Below are positions 1 to 6,638 of a DNA stretch of 34,437 nt, piece by piece. Below the pieces are notes generated by a model. The model saw only the letters and a list, made by a program, of their open reading frames with translations, made no database searches and had not been told where the DNA came from. This DNA is from Candidatus Solibacter usitatus (GTDB taxonomy: Bacteria; Acidobacteriota; Terriglobia; Bryobacterales; Bryobacteraceae): NCBI GenBank assembly GCA_016191645.1, contig JACPVQ010000097.1, forward strand, positions 1 through 34,437, written 5' to 3'. The translations under genes were made by a program, and so were the position numbers. Each line of letters opens with the position of its first letter. The first letter of the stretch is position 1.

Positions 1-2
1 AT

Positions 3-1490
3 ATGATGAATATCATGAGGCTGATTGCGGTTCTCCTGTTTGTTGCGGCGCTGCTGCCGGCGCAACAGTACAACGCATTTTGGGCCGACGCGTTTCACAG
101 CGGTTACAAGAGCCCTTCGGAAGTGGAGCAACTTCTGGAAAACGCCGCTGCCGCAAAGGCCAACGCAATCTTCGTGCAGGTCCGCCGCAGGGGCGACACC
201 TACTATCTGCGCGGTGTTGAGCCGCAGGTGAAGGAACAGGACTACAATCCGAATTTCGATGCGCTCGATTATCTGATCGACCGCGCGCACGCCAAAGGCA
301 TCGAGGTCCACGCGTGGTTCGTCGTCTCACGTCTGTGGGCGTCCACTACTCCCCCGCCCGATCCAAAGCATCTTTGGTACACCCATGGCCCCAACGCCAA
401 AGGCGACGATATGTGGATTACGCTGACCGCTTTGGGCCAGTACAACACAGGCAGCCTGTCGCTGGATCCAGGCAATCCCGCTGCTTCGCAATATCTTTCT
501 GACTTGATCGTGGCGGTGGCGCGCGACTATCCTGCCGTCGATGGCCTTCATCTGGACTACATCCGCTATCCCGAGGATGCCGACTATGGTTGGAATCCTA
601 AGGCCGTCGAGCGCTTTAACCGGCTGGAGAAATCCGAGGGACTTCCATTGCGTACCGATGCGAGGTGGGCGGAGTTTCGCAGACGGCAAGTGACGGAACT
701 GGTGCGTCAGATCTATCTTCGCGCGAATGAAATCAAACCTTCCATCAAGCTCTCCGCCGCGCTCATCACCTGGGGCGGTGGTCCCTCTGGAAATGATCTC
801 GATGCAGCCTATCGCCGCCTGGACGCTTATTCGCGCGTTTTTCAGGATTGGCGCGGCTGGATGGAGGAGGGGATTCTCGATCTTGGAATCCCTATGAACT
901 ATTTCAACGACACGCGCAATGGAGCATTTCTAGACCGCTGGAGCGCCTATGAGAAGGATCGCCAGTACAAACGCGCGTTGGTCGTTGGTTTGGCAAACTA
1001 CCTCAACCCAATTAACGCCACCCTCGATCAACTGAAGCGAGTTTTCACTCCGACGGCGAATGGAAACTCTCCCGCTGGGATTTGTTTCTACTCCTACGCT
1101 TCCACAAACGAGGACCAGAAAAGCCAGAACAGTGAGTTTTACTCGGCTGTCGGCAACTATTTTTCCAACGCTCCGCGTGTACCCGATCTTCTCTGGAAGT
1201 CCAGCCCGTCAGCAGGTCATCTTTACGGATGGCTGAAGGTGGACGATGGCCCCGATTGGCTCAAGGACAATGTCACCGTGATTGTAGAATCGGACACCGG
1301 CGCGGATTTCAAGCGGCGTCTCGCAACGGATGGCAGCGGATTTTTTGGTAGCGTCGATCTCCCTCCAGACCGTTATTTTGTTCGTCTGGAACGCGAGGGC
1401 CGCGAGTTGTTCCGCACAGTAGCCAAAGATGTTGCCGCAGGCTCAACCATCCCCTTCGAAATTTTCCTCAAAGCCGCCGATTTCCAATAG
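3..1490 (+). CDS. Secreted GHL10-type putative glycoside hydrolase
   Basis: The N-terminus is a signal peptide (MRLIAVLLFVAALLPAQQ), so the protein is exported. Residues ~25-390 look like the glycosyl-hydrolase-like 10 family (pfam02638, a TIM barrel related to GH13/GH10). The family hallmark VDGLHLDYIRYP is visible near residue 180, and a second barrel motif, LDLGIPMNYFND, near 300. The last ~100 residues read as a beta-sandwich of the carboxypeptidase-regulatory type (YGWLKVDD...GFFGSVDLPP). Three in-frame ATGs lie at positions 3, 6 and 15; the one at 15 gives the most typical signal peptide, and the window edge hides any ribosome site. The substrate is unknown; family members act on bacterial or plant glycans. 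The gene converges on the NagB-like gene, with repeat cluster A between the two stops. Family assignment is fairly sure; activity is inferred. Confidence 0.83.
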   Translation: MMNIMRLIAVLLFVAALLPAQQYNAFWADAFHSGYKSPSEVEQLLENAAAAKANAIFVQVRRRGDTYYLRGVEPQVKEQDYNPNFDALDYLIDRAHAKGIEVHAWFVVSRLWASTTPPPDPKHLWYTHGPNAKGDDMWITLTALGQYNTGSLSLDPGNPAASQYLSDLIVAVARDYPAVDGLHLDYIRYPEDADYGWNPKAVERFNRLEKSEGLPLRTDARWAEFRRRQVTELVRQIYLRANEIKPSIKLSAALITWGGGPSGNDLDAAYRRLDAYSRVFQDWRGWMEEGILDLGIPMNYFNDTRNGAFLDRWSAYEKDRQYKRALVVGLANYLNPINATLDQLKRVFTPTANGNSPAGICFYSYASTNEDQKSQNSEFYSAVGNYFSNAPRVPDLLWKSSPSAGHLYGWLKVDDGPDWLKDNVTVIVESDTGADFKRRLATDGSGFFGSVDLPPDRYFVRLEREGRELFRTVAKDVAAGSTIPFEIFLKAADFQ

Positions 1491-1498
1491 CGATCATT

Positions 1499-1564
1499 GT
1501 GGGGTCAGGTCTCCAGACCTGTCCCTATGGGCCTCGGGGCCCACGAATCGTGATGAAAACCGAT
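1499..1564 (-). repeat. Repeat cluster A, outer flank with GTGGGGTC end
   Basis: This stretch begins eight bases after the stop of the hydrolase gene. It starts with GTGGGGTC and a hairpin with arms CAGGTCT / AGACCTG around CC, identical to the end of the adjacent core at 1565. It then has a second hairpin, GGGCC-TCGG-GGCCC (1529-1542), and a run ending GAAAACCGAT. Read on the minus strand, the 43 bases from 1564 down match the right flank of copy C (6594 onward): both begin ATCGGTTTTC and end in GGCCC. The flank is therefore a mobile part of the repeat, not local sequence. Confidence 0.8.
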
Positions 1565-1718
1565 GTGGGGTCAGGTCTCCAGACCTGCCGCGGGATCTCC
1601 AGATCCCGCATGGCCTCGCAAGAGGCCATCGGCTGCTTTGCAGCCGCCCGGGAGATTGCGATTACTTCCGGCAGAGCCGGTCTGGAGACCGGCTCGCAGA
1701 TCTGGAGATCTGCCCCAC
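1565..1718 (-). repeat. Palindromic repeat element, copy A (complete core, 154 bp)
   Basis: A complete core in the opposite orientation to copies B, C and D. Read on the plus strand it holds, in order: CAGGTCT/AGACCTG (1572-1587), GCGGGATCT/AGATCCCGC (1590-1609), ATGGCCTC-GCAA-GAGGCCAT (1610-1629), GGCTGC-TTT-GCAGCC (1631-1645), GAGCCGGTCT/AGACCGGCTC (1674-1695), GCAGATCT/AGATCTGC (1696-1713), then GCCCCAC. The outer ends are inverted (GTGGGGTC and CTGCCCCAC). The internal stretch GGAGATTGCGATTACTTCC is the reverse complement of the matching stretch in copy B, with a few changes. There is no protein-coding signal: the ORFs drawn here are open only because the palindromes avoid stops. Confidence 0.9.
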
Positions 1719-1744
1719 ACAAACTCGGGGAATGTCCAAACTCG

Positions 1745-1830
1745 AGCCGCGGGATCTCCAGATCCCGCATGGCCTCGTCAGAGGACATCGGCTGCGTAGC
1801 CGTTTCTGAACCGCAGACCTGGAGTGACTG
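1745..1830 (-). repeat. Repeat cluster A, partial third copy
   Basis: The run starting GCCGCGGGATCTCCAGATCC repeats the inner part of copy A almost exactly. It has hairpin GCGGGATCT/AGATCCCGC (1749-1768), then ATGGCCTC-GTCA-GAGGACAT (one arm mismatch), then a shortened GGCT..AGCC stem. A decayed half-site, GCAGACCTGGAG, follows at about 1813. The copy breaks off 12 bases before the stop codon of the NagB-like gene at 1843. The remainder of the 352-base gap holds nothing else I can recognise. Confidence 0.75.
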
Positions 1831-1842
1831 ACTGGGGAATGC

Positions 1843-2697
1843 TTACCGTAGCCCTACTTCAATTGGCTCAGCCGTAGCCGCATCCGTACGAACCTCGGCA
1901 TCGGCGTGTCCTTGCACCAGCGTCACCGGATAACCGGCGGAGACCTCGCCCGCCACGGCGACCCGGAAGACTGCCTGATGCCGTGTTCCTCCGGCACAGT
2001 AGAGACGGATTTTTCGCGCCGCCAGGATGTCCCTCATTCCGCATGTTACCGCCATGGGCGGAATGGCCTGCGAATCGCCGCCCGCCGAATGGATGCTCTG
2101 CACAACGATGGAGTCGTCGCCCAGAGGCAGCACGCGCGTCAGAGATTGCCGCATCTCCTCGACGCTGACCCGGTTCCACCGTGAAATCACCGGCTCATTG
2201 AAAGCGACGTGGCCGTGATAGCCGATGCCGCCGAAGCAGCAGTCAGCGCCTCCCACGCGCTCCAGTTTCTCGCTGAATTCGTCGATGCGAAAGGGATGCG
2301 GAGCCACGTGTTGTTCAGGCGGCATCGCCAGCAACGGATCAATCTTCGCAAACAACTCGCTCTTGAGAAAACCGGTGAAACTCAGCGCATGATCTTCCGG
2401 AATCAAGCGCCCCTGCCAGTCCAGAAACTCGTCCATTTGAAATACCCAGACATTGCGCCAGGAAAGTCTCTCGCGATTTGTGATCTCCACCAGCAGAGGA
2501 TATTGCTTCACCGGGCCCACGGGGAGAATCAATCGCGCCGCGCGGTCCTCTTCATTCGCTCTCCGGATCTCATCCGCAATCGTTCGCGCGAAGTCCGCGA
2601 GCAATGCGGGGATGTCCGCGAACAACCGGAAAGGGATGCGCGCACGGCGCTGCAATTCCTCCACGGGAAGGCTCATCAGCACGGCGTGGTCCATCAT
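1843..2697 (-). CDS. NagB-like glucosamine-6-phosphate deaminase/isomerase family protein
   Basis: A 284-residue protein with the NagB/RpiA/SoL fold. The phosphate-binding segment LPVGPVKQYP (~60) is followed by VFQMDEFLDW (~90), where D and E match the catalytic Asp72-Glu73 region of E. coli NagB. The signature FGGIGYHGHVAFNEP (~155-170) corresponds to the E. coli run GVGNDGHIAFNEP. His143 and Glu148 equivalents are present, but the Asp141 position is His. True deaminases turn glucosamine-6-P into fructose-6-P and ammonia; with this change the reaction is uncertain. The track start is ATG 2697, only six bases from the divergent MFS start; ATG 2676 (MSLPVEE) is a good alternative. Family is confident, exact substrate is not. 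Confidence 0.82.
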   Translation of the reverse strand: MMDHAVLMSLPVEELQRRARIPFRLFADIPALLADFARTIADEIRRANEEDRAARLILPVGPVKQYPLLVEITNRERLSWRNVWVFQMDEFLDWQGRLIPEDHALSFTGFLKSELFAKIDPLLAMPPEQHVAPHPFRIDEFSEKLERVGGADCCFGGIGYHGHVAFNEPVISRWNRVSVEEMRQSLTRVLPLGDDSIVVQSIHSAGGDSQAIPPMAVTCGMRDILAARKIRLYCAGGTRHQAVFRVAVAGEVSAGYPVTLVQGHADAEVRTDAATAEPIEVGLR

Positions 2698-2703
2698 CGT
2701 CCT

Positions 2704-3918
2704 ATGCTAAACAAAATGGACCCGCAATACACCAAGACTCGTTGGGGCGTTCTTGCGCTCCTGTTTCTTTCCATCCTGGTCAACCTTTTGGATCGCCAGG
2801 TCTTGGCGGTGGTCGCGCCGGTCCTGCGCGATGAACTCCATCTTTCCAACACCCAATACTCCTACATCGTGACCGCGTTCATGCTGGGGCTGGCGTTGAT
2901 GCAGGTTCCCTCCGGCATGTTGATCGACAAGATCGGTCCTCGCATCGGCCTCTCCATCCTCATGATTTGGTGGTCCGCTGCAAATGCCCTGCACGCACTG
3001 GCGCGAACCCTGGGGCATTTCATCGGCCTTCGATTTCTTTTGGGAGCGGGTGAATGCGGCAACTATTCGGCCGGAGTGAAAGTAATCTCACAGCGCTTCC
3101 CGCAGAACGAACGCGCGCTCGCCGGAGGAATCTTCAACAGCGGTACGGTGATTGGATCTTTTCTTGCTCCCTACTTCATCGTCAGCATCATGAACGCGTA
3201 CGGATGGCGATGGGCGTTTGTGCTTCCCAGCGTTTTGGGATTGACGTGGCTGGTGCCGTGGCTGCTGTTTTACCGCGATCGCGAATCGGCTTCGCAATCC
3301 GCCTCCGAACCGGCCGTTCCGCTGCTGCCGTTATTGTCGATGCGCCAGGTTTGGGGCGCGATGTTCATCCGCGCATTCATGGGCCCGGCGCAGCATTTCT
3401 ACTGGAACTGGTTGCCGGAGTATCTGAAACGCGAACGTCACTTCTCCATGGATATGATCGGCAAGTATGCGGGCATTCCGTTCCTTTTTGCCGGTTTGGG
3501 CAACCTCGCGGGCGGACTGTTCGCAGGCTATCTCATGCGGAAGGGTCTTAGCGCCGATGCCACGCGCAAGATCATTTTCGGGTTTTGCTGCACGCTCTGT
3601 TTGATCAGCAGCGCCGTGCCCGCCGCGCCGGGAGAGATCTCCGCCATGGCCATGATCTGCACGGCGACATTCGCGCTGGGGGCGGGCGTATCGAATCACA
3701 TCGCACTGCTCACCGATCTGTTTTCTCCACGAGTGATGGCGCGCATGACGGGGCTTGCGGGGATGTGCGAAGGGGTTGTGAACATCGCCGTGACTTTGGC
3801 AACGGGCCGAGTGGTGGATAGCTTCGGATACGTTCCTGTCTTCGCCGCGGCGGGTGTGATGCCGATGATCGCTCTTGCATCGTTGTTCTTTCTCATCCGG
3901 CGCGTGGAGCGCTTGTAG
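2704..3918 (+). CDS. MFS transporter, ACS (hexuronate transporter-like) family
   Basis: A ~404-residue inner-membrane protein with about 12 hydrophobic helices. The first helix ends in NLLDRQVLAVVAP, followed by the loop MLIDKIGPRIG, which is the MFS motif-A type loop seen in ExuT/ACS-family anion:cation symporters. Further family-like segments are FLLGAGECGNYSAGVKVI and GWRWAFVLPS. It is likely to import a sugar acid or similar anion, which would suit the NagB-like neighbour. The ORF in the track starts at 2209, but those extra ~165 residues are antisense to the NagB-like gene. The real start is ATG 2704 or 2716 (MDPQYTKTRW); neither has a clear Shine-Dalgarno. The stop codon TAG lies inside the first bases of repeat B. 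Confidence 0.85.
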   Translation: MLNKMDPQYTKTRWGVLALLFLSILVNLLDRQVLAVVAPVLRDELHLSNTQYSYIVTAFMLGLALMQVPSGMLIDKIGPRIGLSILMIWWSAANALHALARTLGHFIGLRFLLGAGECGNYSAGVKVISQRFPQNERALAGGIFNSGTVIGSFLAPYFIVSIMNAYGWRWAFVLPSVLGLTWLVPWLLFYRDRESASQSASEPAVPLLPLLSMRQVWGAMFIRAFMGPAQHFYWNWLPEYLKRERHFSMDMIGKYAGIPFLFAGLGNLAGGLFAGYLMRKGLSADATRKIIFGFCCTLCLISSAVPAAPGEISAMAMICTATFALGAGVSNHIALLTDLFSPRVMARMTGLAGMCEGVVNIAVTLATGRVVDSFGYVPVFAAAGVMPMIALASLFFLIRRVERL

Positions 3919-4060
3919 GGCAGAGCTCCAGCTCTGCGAGACGGTCTCCAGACCGTCTCTGCCGGCAGTGATCGCAATCTCCGATGACGGCTGCGTCGCA
4001 ACAGAAACGGCTGCGTTGCAGCCGATGGCCTCTGATGAGGCCATGCGGGGTCTGGAGATT
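3915..4060 (+). repeat. Palindromic repeat element, copy B (right end lost)
   Basis: It begins GTAGGGCAG, a variant of the GTGGGGC end, and supplies the TAG stop of the MFS gene (3916-3918). Hairpins in order: GCAGAGCT/AGCTCTGC (3920-3937), GAGACGGTCT/AGACCGTCTC (3938-3959), the linker TGCCGGCAGTGATCGCAATC, GGCTGC-GTT-GCAGCC (4009-4023), ATGGCCTC-TGAT-GAGGCCAT (4025-4044), then a decayed GGGTCTGGAGAT. It ends exactly where the stop codon (TTA on this strand) of the next gene begins, at 4061. The last two hairpins of the consensus are missing. Confidence 0.85.
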
Positions 4061-4903
4061 TTAGTTCTGGCTCTTGTCGCCCGCCGCGACGGTTCTCAAA
4101 CGGGAACTCGGCGGTCCAATGTGAATGTGCGGAGCGGAAGCCTGTCCGCGCACTGCCGTCGAGAATGCAATGTAGTGGATCCCGCCATGATCCAGCCAGT
4201 TGCTAAGCCACTGGCCTTCCGCCGAAGAAGGATTGACGCCTACATCCATGCGTCCGGTGTGGTCAAACCCCAGCGCACGATGAAATGCGGTGTCGCCGCG
4301 CGCCGTCACGGGCAGATCGCGATGAAACACTTTTTCAAAGTCCGCTTCCAGTTGGCGCGCTTTCGACGGCGAGAAAATGCCCGCGCCGGCAGCGTCTTCG
4401 CTCTGTAACGCCGCGGCCCGCTCCGCTTCCAGACTTGCGAAGCGCGCTTGTTCGGCGCGCGCCATCGCCGTCAAATCGCCCCACAGTTTTACCCGTTCTT
4501 CCGCCACGGCGAGTGTCTTCCGCCGGTTGTCGAGTTCTTCCTGTAACGGCTCCAGTGAAGTCCGCGCCGCAACACCTTGATCGACCAGGGCGCGGGCGTG
4601 CTCCAGGCGCGATTGCTGGCCCGCAACGAGTTTGTGCGCGCTCGCCAACATTTGATTTGCCAACTCTTCCGTCAGATCTTCCATGCGCAGGCTGCCGTAC
4701 AAAGTCCTCCGCAGGACGTCCTGGTTCCCGGCTTCAGCCAAAGCCTCACGCGCTTGCTGGAGACGTGAAGGAGGTACTGCGCCTGCTTCCACCAGCTTCT
4801 CGATTCGCGCAATCTCGGCCTTGGCGGCGGTTAGCTCCTGGGTGTTCTGTTGCGCGTCTGCGACAAACGAAGACAGCACTGCAACAATCGCAAACAACCG
4901 CAT
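4061..4903 (-). CDS. Exported coiled-coil protein with possible M15-like metallopeptidase C-terminus
   Basis: I place the start at ATG 4903, giving 280 residues beginning MRLFAIVAVLSSFVADAQQ, a clear signal peptide. The ORF drawn to 5344 is antisense to rsfS. Residues ~20-185 are charged, Leu/Ala-rich and heptad-like (LVEAGAVPPSRLQQA, LVDQGVAARTSLEPLQEEL), so probably a coiled-coil hairpin like those of membrane-fusion proteins. The C-terminal ~75 residues contain GFDHTGRMDVG and APHIHIGPPS. These resemble the H-x(2)-G-x-A-x-D and HxH zinc ligands of M15-type DD-peptidases, with different spacing. A cell-wall hydrolase activated by its coiled coil is one reading; a non-enzymatic exported scaffold is another. 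It diverges from rsfS across 45 bp. Confidence 0.65.
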   Translation of the reverse strand: MRLFAIVAVLSSFVADAQQNTQELTAAKAEIARIEKLVEAGAVPPSRLQQAREALAEAGNQDVLRRTLYGSLRMEDLTEELANQMLASAHKLVAGQQSRLEHARALVDQGVAARTSLEPLQEELDNRRKTLAVAEERVKLWGDLTAMARAEQARFASLEAERAAALQSEDAAGAGIFSPSKARQLEADFEKVFHRDLPVTARGDTAFHRALGFDHTGRMDVGVNPSSAEGQWLSNWLDHGGIHYIAFSTAVRGQASAPHIHIGPPSSRLRTVAAGDKSQN

Positions 4904-4948
4904 TCCTTCATTGTAGTACGATGAAGTAAGGAGCCTCTCCGACACAGT

Positions 4949-5389
4949 TTGCCTGTTAAGAAACCCACCACCAAGCGGACACGCAAGTCCACAACCCGCC
5001 CCGCAGCAACAGTTCGAGCCCGCAAGACATCCACGGCCACAGGGCCTTGGCTGGTTGCAGTCAACGCCGGGCTGGAGAAAAAAGCGTCTGATGTCAGGGT
5101 ATTGGATCTGCGCCCCGTCACAACCTTTGCCGACTACATGATCGTTTGCTCCGGTTCGAACCCGCGCCAGATTCAGACGATCGCCGATGAAGTGGAACTG
5201 AAACTGAAGGCGGTTGGCGAGCGGCCCAAGAGCGTGGAAGGCTATCAGAACGCCGAATGGATCCTCATGGATTACGGCGATTATGTGGTCAACATCTTCT
5301 CGCAGAAGGCGCGCGCCTACTACGATCTGGAGCGGCTCTGGCAAGACGCCCCGGTCGTCGCGCTGCCGGAGTCCACACTCGCTCTATAA
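4949..5389 (+). CDS. rsfS: Ribosomal silencing factor RsfS
   Basis: The RsfS/Iojap (DUF143) fold is clear from about residue 34: DLRPVTTFADYMIVCSGSNP, then GYQNAEWILMDYGDYVVNIF and YYDLERLW near the end. RsfS binds ribosomal protein L14 (uL14) and blocks joining of the 50S and 30S subunits when nutrients are low. The start codon is TTG 4949. No ATG, GTG or other TTG lies in frame before the conserved core, and AAGGAG sits about 15 bases upstream. This gives an unusual Lys/Arg/Thr-rich N-terminal extension of ~32 residues (VKKPTTKRTRKSTTRPA), which could contact rRNA. The 3' end overlaps that of hemQ by six bases in convergent orientation. Confidence 0.92.
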   Translation: MPVKKPTTKRTRKSTTRPAATVRARKTSTATGPWLVAVNAGLEKKASDVRVLDLRPVTTFADYMIVCSGSNPRQIQTIADEVELKLKAVGERPKSVEGYQNAEWILMDYGDYVVNIFSQKARAYYDLERLWQDAPVVALPESTLAL

Positions 5390-6202
5390 CGCTGGAAGAC
5401 GGCCGGAAAGAAACTCCGATAGATCGGTTGCCACGAAGCGCAGACCCACAAAAAACGAACCGAAGAGCGCGTACACGGCGCTGACTTCGTCAAAGCGCAT
5501 CTCATAAATGAGGTGCTTAAATACCAGAGGATCGTCGGCAAACAGATCGACTCCCCATTCCCAATCGTCGAAACCAATGGAACCGGAAATGATCTGCCGC
5601 ACTTTTCCCGCGTAACGCCGCCCGATCATGCCGTGCTCTTTCATCATGCGGCCGCGCTGCGCCATCGATTCTTCGTACCAGTTTTTAGTTTCGCCCCGTT
5701 TCCGGTCCATCGGGTAGAAACAGACATAGCGCGAAGAAGGAATATCGGGAAGCAGGCGCGGAAGCATTGCCTCCCGCTGCCGCTGCAGGACTTCCTCGAT
5801 TTTCTTGTCCCATTCTTCGGAGTGCGGTTGAATGCCCTGCTCCATCAGCTGGTCGTATGTTTTTGCAGTCGAATCGTACAGGCCGAGTTCCACCACGGAA
5901 AGATACGAATTCACCGGCTCCAGATAATCGCCGATCGCGAGCCGCGAAAGACTAAGCTGCACTTGCGCCAGTTCCTCGAAGGAAGGACGGAAATGGATCA
6001 GCATCAAATCGGACTTGTGGCCCAACAGCGCGAAGGGCGCGCTGTGTCTGCCGTCTCCCAGAAACGACGCAGTTTCCTCGGCGATTTCTTTTTGGCTGTT
6101 TTCCGGAAGCGCGCGCCAGGCCGCCCACTTCACGCGCATCATCTGATGCAGGACGGCGGACCCGTCGAGCGTCAACGGCATCGCCGGAGCGGACGTGGTC
6201 AT
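5384..6202 (-). CDS. hemQ: Coproheme decarboxylase HemQ (chlorite dismutase family)
   Basis: A 272-residue protein of the chlorite-dismutase-like family, HemQ branch. The segment CFYPMDRKRGETKNWY carries the tyrosine and YPM-x-K-x-R region typical of coproheme decarboxylases. MMKEHGMIGRRYAGKV carries the expected proximal heme histidine, followed by QIISGSIGFDDWEWGVDLF. HemQ removes two propionate carboxylates from coproheme with peroxide, the last step of the coproporphyrin-dependent heme route. ATG 6202 (MTTSAPAMPLTL) is the likely start. The ORF is open a further 56 codons upstream, but these are encoded by the tandem repeats of cluster C. The gene is last in a long minus-strand run, separated from it by 436 bases of repeat. 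Confidence 0.92.
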   Translation of the reverse strand: MTTSAPAMPLTLDGSAVLHQMMRVKWAAWRALPENSQKEIAEETASFLGDGRHSAPFALLGHKSDLMLIHFRPSFEELAQVQLSLSRLAIGDYLEPVNSYLSVVELGLYDSTAKTYDQLMEQGIQPHSEEWDKKIEEVLQRQREAMLPRLLPDIPSSRYVCFYPMDRKRGETKNWYEESMAQRGRMMKEHGMIGRRYAGKVRQIISGSIGFDDWEWGVDLFADDPLVFKHLIYEMRFDEVSAVYALFGSFFVGLRFVATDLSEFLSGRLPAL

Positions 6203-6210
6203 TGTGCCAC

Positions 6211-6401
6211 TACTCTCTGAAATCTTTCCAAGCCGCGAAGATTTCCTTGGGTTGCGGTTCCGCTGCCATGTACTACTACTCTGTAGAATCTTCCCAATTT
6301 GCGAAGATTCCCTTTGGTTGCGGCTGCGCTGCTCCGTACTACTAGACTTTGAAATCTTCCTAGGCTGCAAAGATTCTCTTTGGTTGCGGCTGTGCTGCCA
6401 T
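6211..6401 (+). repeat. Tandem array of cluster C (three 66-bp units)
   Basis: Three units start at about 6218, 6284 and 6350, exactly 66 bases apart. Each has TGAAATCTT(or TAGAATCTT)...GCGAAGATT...TTTGGTTGCGGCTG..GCTGC, and the first two are joined to the next by GTACTACTA. Inside each unit is an inverted repeat: GAAATCTT/AAGATTTC in unit 1 (6219-6226, 6238-6245) and GAATCTT/AAGATTC in unit 2 (6286-6292, 6304-6310), another paired change. The array lies just before the hemQ start on the opposite strand and runs into the palindromic core at 6402. It is related to the 30-36-bp array of cluster D. Confidence 0.88.
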
Positions 6402-6632
6402 GTGGGGCAGGCCTCCAGGCCTGCGAGGCGGTCTCCAGACCGCCTCTGTTCCAGCCCATAAGGTTAAGCTGGGTCTGGAGAACCTGATGCACGGTCGACA
6501 ACCCACCCACGGCAACTCCTGCGCGGCCGATGGCCTCTGGCGAGGCCATGCGGGATCTGGAGATCCCGCCGCAGATCTGGAGATCTGCCCCACATCGGTT
6601 TTCGTTATGACTCGTGAGACCCGGGGCCCATG
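6402..6632 (+). repeat. Palindromic repeat element, copy C (core 6402-6593 plus right flank)
   Basis: The core is 192 bp from GTGGGGCAG to TGCCCCAC. Hairpins: GCAGGCCT/AGGCCTGC (6407-6424), GAGGCGGTCT/AGACCGCCTC (6425-6446), ATGGCCTC-TGGC-GAGGCCAT (6530-6549), GCGGGATCT/AGATCCCGC (6550-6569), GCAGATCT/AGATCTGC (6571-6588). The middle (GCACGGTCGA, CCCACCCACGG) is shared with copy D, while A and B have a different middle. The right flank ATCGGTTTTC...GGGGCCCATGG is shared, inverted, with cluster A. It stops about seven bases from the stop codon of the oxidoreductase gene at 6639. Confidence 0.9.
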
Positions 6633-6638
6633 GTATTT

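Noticed and set aside
1429-1831. Overlapping ORFs in both strands of cluster A (e.g. 1429-1809, 1499-1831, 1525-1788)
   Set aside because: They lie in palindromic repeat sequence; the same peptide fragments (e.g. DLEIP, SRSRMAS) reappear on both strands and in the other clusters. No ribosome site or conserved domain.
2209-2703. N-terminal extension of the MFS ORF
   Set aside because: It is antisense to the NagB-like gene and has no membrane helices; the transporter starts at 2704 or 2716.
4904-5344. N-terminal extension of the coiled-coil/M15-like ORF
   Set aside because: It is antisense to rsfS; the signal peptide beginning at ATG 4903 marks the real start.
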